A stretch of DNA of 64,000 bases from Russula earlei (lineage: Eukaryota > Basidiomycota > Agaricomycetes > Russulales > Russulaceae), in assembly GCA_025769875.1 (NCBI GenBank), contig JAGFNK010000080.1:62001-126000 (forward strand), in the 5' to 3' direction. The notes under the pieces are model-generated. The model was given only the letters and a program-made list of their open reading frames with translations. It had not been told where the DNA came from and did not search any database. This document shows positions 10,162-21,809 of this stretch, one piece after another; the stretch's first letter is position 1; each line of letters starts with the position of its first letter. Both the position numbers and the translations under genes were made by a program.

Positions 10162-10923
10162 CAGACAGTCTTCAGACAGTCCATTTGTATTGTGGCACTC
10201 CCATTACCAAGGGTACTCCTTTGTGACCACCCTATCTAGTAGTTCTGGCACTCTCTCTCCATGTCCACCTGTCACAATAACTGGCTAAATGGATTGGACC
10301 AGCAACCAGGACAGCCCTATCTGGACATGACCTCACAACTAGCTCATGTATTATGACTCATTTCATCTCTGACTCATGTCTTGCCTTGACTCTTCATCAT
10401 GTCCACCCTCGATTGTCTATTAGACTCATGTCTGCCTGCTGGACATTATTTGATATAGTGTCTCCATGTATATAAACTGTTTCGTTGAAGAGAACAAGCC
10501 TTAGGCTTGTTCTCCTGTGAAATTCACTGGTTTATGCCTCAGGACCCATCTGCCCTCAAGCTTTCAAGCTTGTTGTCTGAAACTCTCCACATTGCTAAGT
10601 CTTCCAGACACAAAGACTTATCAAGTGTTTCCCCACTCTGTGGTACATGCTAGCTCTCGCTGTGTTGTCACTGAGATCCCCAACCTTCACAAGAACTTGT
10701 CATCTTGCTCAATTTTGCTGTGCTTGTCTCACATGAACAGATTTGTCAGCGACACCACCCCCAGTCAGTGACACCACCTCTCACAACCAGTACCAGTGCC
10801 TTTCTGGTACTTGTTACTTGTTTGGACTGTACTTCTTGCCAACTTCATCCTTGAACTCAGTCAACTCATCTCCAAGCTTCTCCCTCACTCTTGAACTGGA
10901 TTGTTCAACAGTGAGTCTTGACA
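10162..10923 (+). repeat. Family A-like LTR fragment (R-U5 part), split by LTR-G
   Basis: The plus strand resembles the 3' half of family A (compare 46403-46655), beginning with a decayed form of the GGACAGTC..GACTGTCC palindrome and ending CAACAGTGAGTCTTGACA at 10923. LTR-G (10270-10773) interrupts it. It is joined head to head with the U3 half at 9372-10161. The FunK1 pseudogene starts at the next base. Confidence 0.75.
10270..10773 (+). mobile_element. Solo LTR, family G (504 bp)
   Basis: It starts TGTCACAATAAC and ends CAGTGACA (ends TGTCAC/GTGACA). The target duplication CCACC is perfect at 10265-10269 and 10774-10778. TATAAA at 10471 is followed 14 nt later by a perfect 11-bp stem, GAGAACAAGCC and GGCTTGTTCTC (10490-10514), with loop TTA. 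Confidence 0.88.
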
Positions 10924-12600
10924 GTTGTCATCTTTGGTAAAAAAGGATGACTCATTCAATGGGATCACAGTGGTGCAGTCTATACCAAGCCATTTGATTG
11001 GGCCAACAAACCCAACACCATTTTCAAATTCATCTTGAGGCTCAAATCTTTCACTTTTTTCCAGCATGGATATGACACCACTGTCACCTTGGTCTCAGAG
11101 GACAATGAGGGGGCTGCTGCTGCACTGTCCAAGCTGAGGGTATACAAGGACTTCAAGAAAATTAAAGTTGAAGACCTTCACAAGATTCTTGTCCATGACA
11201 ATCATGCTGTGGACCTACAGCTGAAGCCCTATATCACATTGAGGCCAACATGGGAGACAGACACAGTTTTGGGTTGCTCCACCTTTGGATACATTTGTCA
11301 TGATGTTGAATGGAATGATCTTGTTTACCTCAAAGATTTCTGGCATACTGATCTCCCAGGTATTGAGAAAGAAGGGGATACATATTGCAGTTTATGTAAT
11401 GCAAAAGTGCATCACATTCTGCAGTTAGGTTGAGCTGGCAACATGCTATTGACACTGGAGCATCCACTCAATGTACAAAGCACAAGGATGCAAGATTTTG
11501 TGAAAGGAGGCACATGCAATTGTAATTGTATTTGGTGTCCTGGTACACTGTGCATCAAATGATATATCCACTACCAACTTGTCTTGAACATGCTCAGACA
11601 GCTGCTAAATACATTCAAATCAACTTGGCAGCTATGTGAGGTCATTTAGGATGCTATTACCAGTGAGGATTGGCATTATGTTTAAGTTTGTTGTTTGACA
11701 ATTTGGAACAGCTCATACAGAAGCATATGACAAGGCAAAAATTTTACATCAGGATGTGAGTGCAGGAAACATTCTGATCGCCCTCAATGGATCAGGCATG
11801 TTAATTGATTGGGATTTATCCAAGAAGGTGGATGTGAATTTGCCAAGGCAACAATCCAGAATGGTATGATCTGTTTATCCCCTATGCATAACAAATGCAA
11901 ATTGAATAACTTTATGTTCAGAGCACCTGGCAGTTCATATCAACAGCACATTTACTAGACCTGCCACTCAATCCCATGGACTTTTGGATGACCTTGAGTC
12001 ATCCTTCTGGGTTCTTCTTTATATCATCATGAAATACTGATATAATAAGATCAAGGACATTTCACAACATATGCAATTTGTATTTGATGGATACAGATAC
12101 ATGGGTTGTAATCATGTTGCCCAGGGCAGTAAGGGAAAGCTATCTTTCCTAGACACAAGAGTGTTCAGCTAGGCCGCTATCCAGAAGAATGTCACACCAC
12201 CATGCAGCAAGATCATTAAAGAGTTGTGCACCCTTTTTTGAGACTTTTATCATGGTTTTAACATAGATTTGGAGCTGTGCAAACCTCAAGAGGAGAAGGA
12301 GCTCAATAAGGAAGCCCTGAACACTCATGAGAATCTTAGTTCTTCCAAATGGGTCTTGGATCTCATAGAATGGAAACTGAAATCTGATGATTGGCCCAAA
12401 GATGATGGCAGCCAATACAAGAGCATCCATGGTCATGATCCAATGAGGAGCAGCCACAAGCACAAGGCTCAAGATAGCAATGCAGCAAAGGAACCTGAAA
12501 CATCCAACAAAATGCATAGAGGACTATTTCCACCTTCTGGACCTTCATCTTCCAGGTGTAGCTTTTCAGCTCACTTGCAAGGCTGTCCAGAGTAATGTTC
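10924..12600 (+). pseudogene. FunK1-type fungal protein kinase, pseudogene 1
   Basis: FunK1 proteins are a large, fungus-specific kinase-like family that expanded in mushrooms. The plus strand shows VVIFGKKG, an in-frame stop, LIQWDHSGAVYTKPF, GYDTTVTLVSED, LRPTWETDTVLGCSTFGY and DLVYLKDFWHTD. The kinase core follows: KILHQDVSAGNILI (catalytic loop with HxD) and MLIDWDLSK (replacing DFG). After an intron with AG at about 11938 come STWQFIST and DLESS, then the C-terminal tail KWVLDLIEWKLKSDDW..RGLFPPSG. There are many stops and shifts (for example 11431, 11567, 11650). The N-terminal third is missing because an LTR ends at 10923. The paralogue at 36372-50271 shares the intron positions. Confidence 0.85.
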
Positions 12601-13259
12601 TAGTACATTGTCACACAGTGTCCCACATACTCTGTATCTTTTCTCTGTCATAGCTAGCTCATCACCTCAGGGGGTATATTAGAAAATTGTATTCCATCTT
12701 CTAAGGCTTGCATTTAGCTAAGTATCTGGTCTTAGACTTTCTTGTTGTAGTGTGGATTCATATGAACAGATTGCATGTCCAATTCCTTTTGAGTTATTTG
12801 TGACAAGGGCATCAGACATCCACAGCCAGTTGCCTTCAACACAGACCTGGATCTTAGTTGGAAAATACAAACAAGATTCAATTATAAGCATGAAAAATGA
12901 TGGCTAACTATGTTATTTGGCTTGAGTTAAATTGTAACAAAATGTAAAGCCCAGATCTTCACATTGAGTTTAATCTGGGTGGTCAGTCTCTGTCATTGGG
13001 GTGATTGATCCCCATTGGCCAATTATTGCCAGGTAATGAGTAGACCATTCTTATTTAAAAGTTGGTGTCATATTTGTGGATGCACTTTATGTCTTGATTT
13101 ATTCAATATAAATCCACGTATTAACATATGCCATTGTGTTAAGCTTATCTGAGTCTGCTAAGGCTAAATTGATTGGGCAAATTAAGTGTATATAATCCCA
13201 CTGGTGATTTGGGGTGACTCATGTTGCATCTTAGGTTACATAATGTGATGCATGAGGAG
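12601..13259. other. No gene recognised
   Basis: This AT-rich stretch follows the FunK1 pseudogene. I see stop-rich frames on both strands and no repeat shared with the rest of the window. It may be the old 3' flank of the kinase gene. Confidence 0.5.
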
Positions 13260-14149
13260 AGGGCTGTCAAGACTCACTGTTGAACAATCCAGTTCAAGAG
13301 CAAGGGAGAAGTTCGAAGATGAGCCGGTAAACGTCCAGTACTGCGTGAGCAAGGAGTAGAGTCCAAAGCAGTGCTAGGTACCAAAGGGGTACTGTCACTG
13401 GTAGTATCAAGAAGTTACGCAGGGAAGAGGCCAGATTGATCACAAGGGGACGGTCCTTAAAGGAGTATCCCAGGGATAGAGAGTGCCATAAACAAATGGA
13501 CAGTCTGAAGACTGTCCGCTACTTTATTGAGCACTTATATACTACAGGAGAACTGCTAAATAGGGAACAAGTCATAACGTTGTTATCAAGCACAATTGCT
13601 GGATGAGTAAGAGATCGGAGAATGCTTACTGAGCATGCTCAGTCATGCTCAGTAAGCTGCTGAGTAAGGAGGCTCTTGTTTGATGAGTAAGAGCCATTAC
13701 TGTCCACGTGTTCACTGTCCTAGTACATGTGTGAAGTACCTGATTCATTTACTGTTAGTTAGTTTAGGGCCGGTCATTTGAGGACTTGTAGTTTGGTTTG
13801 GGAATTAGAGTTGCTTATAAGGCCCCTTATATAGTTCTATTAGGGTCATTAGAGTCGACCCTAATACTTGTATTAAGGTCCTTAGTATCACTCTATAGTT
13901 CGTTCTATGGTTATTAGAGTGTAGCCTAATAACGTGTTGTAGGCTCGTTAGTATCTTGTTAGTGTCTCTTGTAGAGCACTTAGAGTTGTCATAAGGGGTC
14001 CTTAGGGAGGCTATAATACTGTCCTTTATTGCTAAAAGGGTTGCCACTAAGTGGGGCTTGCTGTATGTTGATTGTGCCAAGAATCACTCGTGTGACAATG
14101 CACGTGCAATATTGTGGACACCTCTACTCACCCCTTTTGTCTGTGTGAA

Positions 14150-15360
14150 TGTTGGAGCTATAGAATGAGAGCTCAGTCTTGTGTATAAAAGACTGTATTG
14201 GTTAGTTATCTAACCTATAGAATGAGAGCTATGTACAGTATTAGCTATAAAGGGAGCTATAAAGGAATGTTGTACTTGTCAAGACTCACTGTTGAACTAT
14301 CCAGTTCAAGAGCGAGGGATAAGCTCGAAGACGAGTCGATAGACGTCCAAGACCGCGTGGGCAAGGAGTAGAGTCCAGAGTAGTAACAAATACCAGAGAG
14401 GTATTGTTACTGTGAGAGTAGAGCAGTCACGCAGGGAAGAGGCCAGGATAGTCACAAGGGGATGGTCCTTAAAGGAGTATCCCAGGGATGGAGAGTGCCG
14501 TAAACAAATGGACAGTCTGAGGACTGTCCGCTACTTTATTGAGCGCTTATATACTACAAGAGAACTGCTAAATAGGGAACAAGTCATAACCTTGTTATCA
14601 AGCACCATAGAGTGATGAGTAAGAAGTCGGAGGACGCTTACTGAGCATGCTCAGTCATGCTCAGTAAGCTGCTGAGTAAGAAGCTTTTCTTGATGAGTAA
14701 GAGCTTCCATTGTCCACGTGTTCACTGCTTTAGTGCACGTGTAAGCACCTGATTCATTTCCTGTTAGTTAGTTTAGGGCCGGTCATTTGAGGACTTGTAG
14801 TTTGGTTAGGGAATAGTGTTATCTTATGAGGCCCTTATATAGTTCTATTAGGGTCTTTAGAGTCGACCCTAATACTTCTATTAAGGTCCTTAGTGTTGCC
14901 TTATAGTTCGTTCTATAGTTATTAGAGTTGGTCTAATAACGCGTTGTAGGGCCTTTGATACTAGGTTAGTACCTATTGTAGAGTTCCTAGGGTCGTTCCA
15001 AAGGGTCCTTAGGAAGGCCCTAATGCTGTCTTTAGTTGCTAGGAGGGTTGCCTTTAAGTGGGGCTTGCTGTATGTCGATTGTGTCGAGAATCGCTCGCAC
15101 AACAATGCGTGTGCGATATTGTGGACACCTCTACTCACCCCTTTTGCTCGTGTGAACAGGGTGACACCATAGAGGCTGGGTTTCCTCCTATAAGGAAGGG
15201 TCCTTCAAGGGCCCTCTCCGGAGAATGGTTCATGACAGTACTGACCTCAGTCTTGTGTATAAAAGACTGAGGGAAAATGAACGATAACTAAATTCGAATT
15301 ATTTACATGTACAGTCCGGGTTGTCCATTCGCGCGGCACTTAGTGGCTGCATGTCCAACA
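14150..15360 (+). mobile_element. Solo LTR, family B (about 245 bp of its own), nested in family A
   Basis: It starts TGTTGGAGC and ends TGTCCAACA (TGTTGGA/TCCAACA). The target duplication GTGAA is perfect at 14145-14149 and 15361-15365. It contains two copies of a small palindrome spanning a TATAAAAG box (CAGTCTT..AAGACTG, 14174-14195 and 15248-15269). It is interrupted by a second family A LTR. A further copy is at 31000-32151. Confidence 0.93.
14277..15237 (-). mobile_element. Solo LTR, family A, innermost (961 bp)
   Basis: It starts TGTCAAGACTC and ends GGTTCATGACA. The target duplication GTACT is perfect at 14272-14276 and 15238-15242. It is inserted in LTR-B, which in turn sits in another family A LTR, so family A was active both before and after family B at this site. 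Confidence 0.95.
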
Positions 15361-15608
15361 GTGAACAGGGTGACACCATAGATACTGGGTTTCCTCTAAT
15401 AAGGAAGGGTCCTTCAAGGGCCCTCTCCGGAGAATGGTTCATGACAAGGGCAACAAATCAATCAATTGTTTTAAAATAGTTTATAATCTGAGCTGAGTTG
15501 ATTCAGTGGTCAATATATTATATTTCACCTTTATTGACCACTGAGTTGAGTTTTAGTGCACTGGACTTATCCATTCCTGTCTGTTGTGTGGCTGGCTGCA
15601 ACTCCGAC

Positions 15609-16882
15609 TAGGGTTTTTCCAGCCCGGCTTGGCCTGAAAGCCCCGGCTTTGGCTCGGCCCGAGGTGGCTTTGGCTTTCTAAAACCCCAGGCCGGGCCAAA
15701 GCCGTCAAACCCAGCTTGGCTCCGGCTTGGCCTGGCCTAGGCCACGGCTTTTGTATGTAAGATTTTCTGTATCTGAGCCCGCTGGCCACATGACTTGTAC
15801 CACCCTTGCGCGTTCACTTTCCTGAAGGGAACGTCTTTCATCCCACTCACATCCCTCCTTCCAACTATCGTCATTCCTTTCACCTCACTCTCCTTTCCTC
15901 GCGTTCCCACTCTCGACATCATCCCCACCGCGTTGCCCACTCCATGTCAGCAGACTACGACAATGGCTCAATTTGATCGCCGTCGATGTCACTCACCTTG
16001 GCACTCAACGCCTTCATCCCTTCGGTCTTCAAGTCGGAGCACGGCTCCTCCCCACACTTCGACCTACGGCATGACACCATCGCCGTCCTGGCTGCGCCTC
16101 GCGCCCTCCCAAGACCATCCCTCAAGCATCGTCCTCGTGTCCGCCACACGTCTACGCACTGGACCCGTATGACGCGTTCGTCATCATGTCACCATCGCCT
16201 TACTCGAGGGCTCGCTGCCCACATGCGCCTCGCCCATCGTCATTGCCGCCCTATCCGAGGGCTCGCTGCCCATAACGTCTCGCCCCCTGACATCATTCGC
16301 TGCATCGCCTTGCGCTCGCGGATTCGCAGTAGGAGGACTTTAGAATAGCACTTCTGTATTTAAATATCAAATATATTACGGAGTCGTTATGTTCTGGAGA
16401 GCATGATGAGGCATGGTAAGAGCATGGATTATACATGTGGAATGAGTGAAGTCCAGTGTACAACATGGTACTGCTGCTGGGACGAAGCAATCTAAGACTG
16501 AGGAAAGGGATTACGAGCAACCAATGCGACTGAGCATTGCACATTGACATATAGGCCACCAAGGCTTATATTGTACATGTACTTGACTCAAGCAAAAAGA
16601 AAGGTTGAGAGGGAAGCACAGATACGATGATGAAAAATGACAGGGAACAATGGTGTGTCCACAAAGTTGATAAATTTGGTGTGTCCACAAGGTTGATAAA
16701 TTAAAGTTTGATGATTACCCCAAATGATCAAAGCCGGGGCTTGACGGCCTGGCTTTGGCTTTTCAAATCACAGGCCGGGCCAAAGCCGTCACGAAGCCGT
16801 CACTTTGGCCCGGCTCGGCCCGGCCTATTTCGGCCTGGCTTGGCCCGGCTCACGGCCTGAGGCCGGGCCGGGCACAACCCTA
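15609..16882. mobile_element. Non-autonomous hAT-type DNA transposon (1274 bp)
   Basis: The flanks carry a perfect 8-bp duplication ACTCCGAC (15601-15608 and 16883-16890), the size typical of hAT elements. The ends are inverted: TAGGGTTTTTCCAGCCCGGC on the left and, read on the minus strand from the right, TAGGGTTGTGCCCGGCCC. Subterminal GC-rich repeats (variants of GGCCGGGCCAAAGCC) fill 15618-15745 and 16730-16876, a known habit of hAT subterminal regions. No transposase is recognised inside. The internal open frame at 15795-16172 is low-complexity Ser/Pro/Thr and is not convincing. A 25-bp direct repeat (GGTGTGTCCACAAAG type) lies at 16652-16702. Confidence 0.88.
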
Positions 16883-16890
16883 ACTCCGAC

Positions 16891-17189
16891 ATTTCACTGC
16901 TTTGCATTGTGCCCTTCAAGTTCAGCCTTTTGAATGACTACTATAGTCCTGTAAGTTGTTTTGTTTTTGTCTGCCCTGGGGGTAGAGAGCCCTTTACTCT
17001 TGTGGTATTTGTTTCTCATCTCAGCATTGGTTTTCTGTGTTGTAATTGTTGTTTATTGCTTTTTGTATGTATAAAAGGTATCGTCAATGAATCAAATCGG
17101 GTTGTGTTATCTGGCTCGGCTATCGCCGACTTTTCGGATATCCGAGTAGTCTTGTCCTTGCAACATCCCAACTACTACTATAACATCCC
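16891..17189 (+). promoter_or_regulatory. Upstream region of the NACHT-WD40 gene
   Basis: About 300 bp separate the hAT element from the first ATG of the NACHT-WD40 gene. It contains pyrimidine-rich runs (TTGTTTTTGTCTG near 16962) and TATAAAAGG at about 17072, a plausible core promoter about 118 bp before the ATG. This is inference from position only. Confidence 0.35.
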
Positions 17190-20100
17190 ATGCCGACCTC
17201 TAAACGTGCAGGAAAAAGGAGGGCAGAAAATGTTCGCTCGACTGCCGTCGCCGGATTAACCGTCTCGCTCTCCGTCCTCAAGGAGACCGCAGATGCGATT
17301 CCTCCTCCAGCAGGACCTATCATAAAAGGAACCCTGGGTGGACTACTTCAAGTCATTGACATCGTCCAGGTAATCTATGCCACTTCGACAACCGAGAAAT
17401 GATTTGATATCATCATACCCAGACCACGACCAACAACATCAACGACATCGATCAGCTGATCGGCCGCGTGAACGCCCTGGAACAATCCGTTTTCAGGCCG
17501 CTCAAAGGCAAACAAGATATCCCGGAATCTGTTGTCGATTTCGTCATAAGGTTTTCCAAGTAATCATTCTTCTGCCTTGCTCTCAAATTGGGTGCAATCG
17601 TGGCGAGCTGATCCTGATCCTGATTCAGGTCTCTTGAAACCATCACGGATGACCTGCAAACGATCGCGTCGCGTGGAAGATTGACCCGACTTCTCTGTAG
17701 TAAAGAAGATGCGGCCTCCATCCAGGGCCAGATAAAAGCGATCACGGGCCTCATCGAAGATTTTCTTGCAAGTTTCCTCCTTGGTCATACTTCTTGGTCA
17801 GTTCTGATATCTTCGCGAGTCTAGGCTGAAGGGGTCATGAGCCTCCAAATCCAAGGCATTGTACGTTATTCTCCGAAATCCCAGATGTGTGTCGTTCATC
17901 TCCATCTGAATTGCTCAGGAAATTCGGCGCGAGGTTCAGGATGGGAATCAGGAAACTCAGCGCGTTGTTCGGGAGGAGGTGGTACGTTTCTCTCATCGTG
18001 ACCAATTGGATATCTTCGACTGATAAGTCACCCAGCAAGCACTCCATGGATATCCGAGGTGAGAGAAACTGTTACAGCACTGCTGAAAATTATTCAACCT
18101 TGGATTTAGTTCACGATGAACTATCCAACTTTCCTCGAGCTCACAAGGCACGCTTTAATTGTCCCGATGAGAGAAAGAGGCATGCATGTTTTAAAGACAC
18201 ACGCTGAGGATCTGTTGGCCACCGTCTATCAATGGATCAATGACTCGACCGAGGCTATACAAAATCAATGCCCCGTCACTGCTCCGGTTGATCCTATTCA
18301 CGTCAACCCAAACAGGCGCCAGCATCTTCTGGTTGTCTGGTGTGGCCGGTACCGGCAAGTCCACCATCGCACAGAGCGTTGCCGAGTATTGTGACAGGAA
18401 AAAGGTTGGCTTGCCGCGAGTTTCTTCTTCTCAGGTAACTGATAGCGAGCGAAACAATCCAAAGCTTGTATTCAGCTCAATTGCTCACCAACTCGGCACG
18501 ACGTTCCACAAATCCACTGGCGCGTTTCATGCAAGAGGCGTTCAAAGACAATCCAGACATTTGGTATTCTGATCCATCAAACCAATTGCTAAAGCTCATC
18601 ATCGAACCGATCCAAAAGTCCATCAATACGGGGCAAGCATTTCCATCACCGGCTGTCATCGTGTTAGATGCCCTCGATGAGTGCAAAGATGATGACGCGA
18701 CCTCATTCATCGTATCGGTGCTTTCGGCCCACATTGAACGCCTTCCGTTCTCCATTTTCCTCACAAGTCGACCCGAGCCTAAACTGCACGTGCCCTCCCT
18801 CCCTCCGTCATCTCCAGTCACATACACATGCGCTCTTCCATCACGAGATTCCAAAATCGTCTGTAGACCATGACATCGAAATCTTCTTGTAGCATGAGCT
18901 TCACTCATGTTGGGTCTCGCGACTGATGGCCTCCGAGGGTCTGGATTGGTTTCACTCAGGGCGATGTCCGCACACTTGTCGAACTGTCAGGTGGATTATT
19001 TCATCTTTGCTGCCACCGCAGTTCTATTTATCGATGATCCTGATGTCCTTGAATCCGTGGGGACAGCTCCATGACCTGGTCTCTGCCACACAAATCCCTG
19101 GGCAGGTCGAATCGGTCCCCTTATCACCATCTAGACCAGCTGTACCTCACTGTCTTGCATAATGCATTTCCGCCATCATCATCCCATCCAGACACACTGG
19201 GTCGCCTGCGAAGGGTTCTTGGTTGTGTTGTTGTACTCTGTAACCCTCTCTCTGAACATTCGATATCATCATTGCTCTGCGACGATCCAAGCAAAGATGT
19301 TCCGATAGAAAGCATTCTCCAGCGATTGCAATCAATCGTCATCATTCCTTCGGACCCTGAGGCTGTCCAAGTGATGCATGCATCCTTCCCAGATTTTATC
19401 GTTGATCCGAACCGCTGCAAAGAGCCAGAATATCGAATTGATACCTCAGTGCACCACGGCTATCTCGCCATCGATTGTCTGAAGAAACTAAATAGGCTTC
19501 ACCGGGATATGTGCCAGATCGGAGACTATTCAAAGTTGAACAAGGAAATTGGAGATATGTTAAAAAGAATTGAAGGAAAACATTCCGCTCGCGATGCAAT
19601 ACGCCTGCCGTCATTGGGCGGATCATTTGGCAAATTCGCTGCCATCGGACGAGCTGTTTGATGTCTTGAAAACATTCTGTTTCGAGCACAGTTTGTACTG
19701 GGTTGAGGCTCTGAGTCTGATGGACTCGCTAGATGTGGCCATTCCGGCACTGCAACTTGCTCGACAAAGATTATCAGTGAGTTGTTGTCTTAATTTTGGT
19801 GTGGACCGTTCATCACATCATTATAGATGTTGGCCGACGTCAGGGTTCCAATTGGCATCATTGACATGTTGTATGATCTTGAACGGTTTACGCTTGAGTT
19901 CTTTGATCCCATCAGCATTGCAGCCCTGCATGTCTACCACTCTGCCCTTCCATTCGCCCCACTGGGTTCCAAACTCCGCGCACACTTCCGCGGAGAGTTG
20001 GAAGATTCTGTTACGGTCTTGAATGGGATGGAACAATCATGGAATGCGGAGCTGAGAACGATGGAGGGTCACAAAGATTTGGTCCTCGCCGTCGCGTTTT

Positions 20101-21809
20101 CGCCAGACGGCACCCGGATTGTCTCTGGGTCTTCGGATCGCACAGTCCGGATCTGGGACAGGAGTACTGGCGCCACCGTCAAGACCCTCGAGGGCCACAA
20201 AAATTTGGTCACAGCCGTCGCGTTTTCGCCAGACGGCACCCAGATTGTCTCTGGGTCTTGGGATCGCACAGTCCGGATCTGGGACACGAGTACTGGCGCC
20301 ACCGTCAAGACCCTCGAGGGCCACAAAGATTCGGTCACAGCCGTCGCGTTTTCGCCAGACGGCACCCGGATTGTCTCTGGGTCTTGGGATCGCACAGTCC
20401 GGATCTGGGACACGAGTACTGGCGCCACCGTCAAGACCCTCGAGGGCCACAAAGATTCGGTCACAGCCGTCGCGTTTTCGCCAGACGGCACCCGGATTGT
20501 CTCTGGGTCTTCGGATCGCACAGTCCGGATCTGGGCCACGAGTACTGGTGCCACCGTCAAGACCCTCGAAGGCCACAAAAATTGGGTCACAGCCGTCGCG
20601 TTTTCGCCAGACGGCACCCAGATTGTCTCTGGGTCTTGGGATCGCACAGTCCGGCTCTGGGCCACGAGTACTGGCGCCACCGTCAAGACCCTCGAAGGCC
20701 ACAAAGATTCGGTCACAGCCGTCGCGTTTTCGCCAGACGGCACCCGGATTGTTTCTGGGTCTTGGGATCGCACAGTCCGGATCTGGGATACGAGTACTGG
20801 CGCCACCGTCAAGACCTTCGAGGGCCACAAAAATTGGGTCAGAGCCGTCGCATTTTCGCCAGACGGCACTCGGATTGTCTCTGGGTCAGAGGATCGCACA
20901 GTCCGGATCTGGGCCACGAGTACTGGCGCCACCGTCAAGACCCTCAAGGGCCACAAAGATTCGGTCACAGCCGTCGCGTTTTCGCCAGACGGCACCCGGA
21001 TTGTCTCTGGGTCTTCGGATCGCACAGTCCGGATCTGGGACACGAGTACTGGCGCCACCGTCAAGACCCTCGAGGGCCACAAAAATTGGGTCACAGCCGT
21101 CGCGTTTTCGCCAGACGGCACCCGGATTGTCTCTGGGTCTTTGGATCGCATAGTCCGGATCTGGGGCACGAGAACTGGCGCCACCGTTAAGACCCTCAAG
21201 CTCAAGGGCCACAAAAATTGGGTCACAGCCGTCGCGTTTTCGCCAGACGGCACCGGGATTGTCTCTGGGTCTTCGGATCGCACAGTCCGGATCTGGGGCA
21301 CGAGAACTGGCGCCACCGTCAAGACCCTCGAGGGCCACAAAGATGAGGTCAGAGCCGTCGCGTTTTCGCCAGACGGCACCCGGATTGTCTCTGGGTCTTG
21401 GGATCGCACAGTCCGAATCTGGGACAGGAGTACTGGCGCCACCGTCAAGACCCTCGAGGGCCACAAAAATTGGGTCACAGCCGTCGCGTTTTTGCCAGAC
21501 GGCACTCGGATTGTCTCTGGGTCAGAGGACCGCACAGTCCGGATCTGGGACACGAGCACTGGCGCCGCCATCCAGACCCTCGAGAGCGACTGGACGTCAG
21601 TCCGTGCCATTGCAATGGACGGTTTGTATTGCAGTATTGATGGGTGGGTCTTTAGAACTCATGGCACTCATACCACGAGACTCTGTTGGGTTCCCGTGTC
21701 TTGCAGGCCAGAACGTCAAGATTCGCACAAGTCTAGTCTAGTACTATGTTTACGAGGTCGCACCGTTATCCTGCATTTCCCACCCAGTCAATTATTGCAG
21801 CTGTCTTAA
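17190..21809 (+). pseudogene. NACHT-WD40 STAND (NLR-like) protein gene, NACHT half frameshifted
   Basis: Fungal STAND proteins couple a nucleotide-switch domain to a ligand-sensing repeat domain and can drive non-self recognition. Exon 1 (17190-17369) has a start typical of mushroom NLRs (SVLKETADAIPPPAGPIIKG). Short introns follow: 17370-17422, 17551-17628, 17768-17824 (GC-AG), 17861-17918 and 17982-18109, joining coiled-coil exons such as NINDIDQLIGRVNALEQS and EIRREVQDGNQETQRV. The NACHT domain has Walker A GVAGTGKST (about 18339-18365) and Walker B VIVLDALDEC (18655-18684), then LTSRPEP and a winged-helix-like region to about 19770. The last intron is 19777-19826, followed by 660 codons with 12 WD repeats. 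Single-base shifts occur near 18205, 18300, 18420, 18500, 18800 and 19577. I call it a pseudogene on the single sequence given; assembly errors could mimic this. Confidence 0.8.
20061..21578 (+). repeat. Twelve near-identical 126-bp WD40 repeats
   Basis: Each 42-residue unit follows the pattern GHK-xx-V-x-AVAFSPDG (14-15 residues), then a variable site, IVSGS-x-DRTVRIW-xx and TGATVKT. The differences cluster at few places: D/N and L/S/W/E after GHK, T/L/R after V, R/Q/G after SPDGT, S/W/E/L after SGS, and D/A/G with T/R after the W. Unit 10 has two extra residues (LK). Unit 13 is degenerate and ends the array. Such high-identity repeats vary in number by recombination in the fungal HNWD family. 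The array is fully open. Confidence 0.93.

Larger units (their letters stand above)
13265..15446 (-). mobile_element. Solo LTR, family A, outermost of three nested LTRs
   Basis: It begins TGTCAAGACTCACTG at 13265 and ends GGTTCATGACA at 15446. The target duplication AGGGC is perfect at 13260-13264 and 15447-15451. Its own sequence is 13265-14149 plus 15366-15446; the rest is a younger insertion (LTR-B, 14150-15360, and one duplication copy). Confidence 0.95.

Noticed and set aside
15795..16348. Open frames inside the hAT element as a transposase
   Set aside because: Ser/Pro/Thr/Arg-rich frames in two phases with no hAT dimerisation or RNase H-like motif.
20061..21578. CRISPR-like regular repeats
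   Set aside because: The units are directly adjacent coding repeats of 126 bp with no spacers, in a eukaryotic gene.
20037..21610. Very long open frames on the minus strand and in other plus frames across the WD repeats (up to 513 codons)
   Set aside because: They are shadows of the 126-bp repeat unit: because the unit length is divisible by three, any frame free of stops in one unit stays open through the array. Only the plus frame with the WD pattern makes sense.
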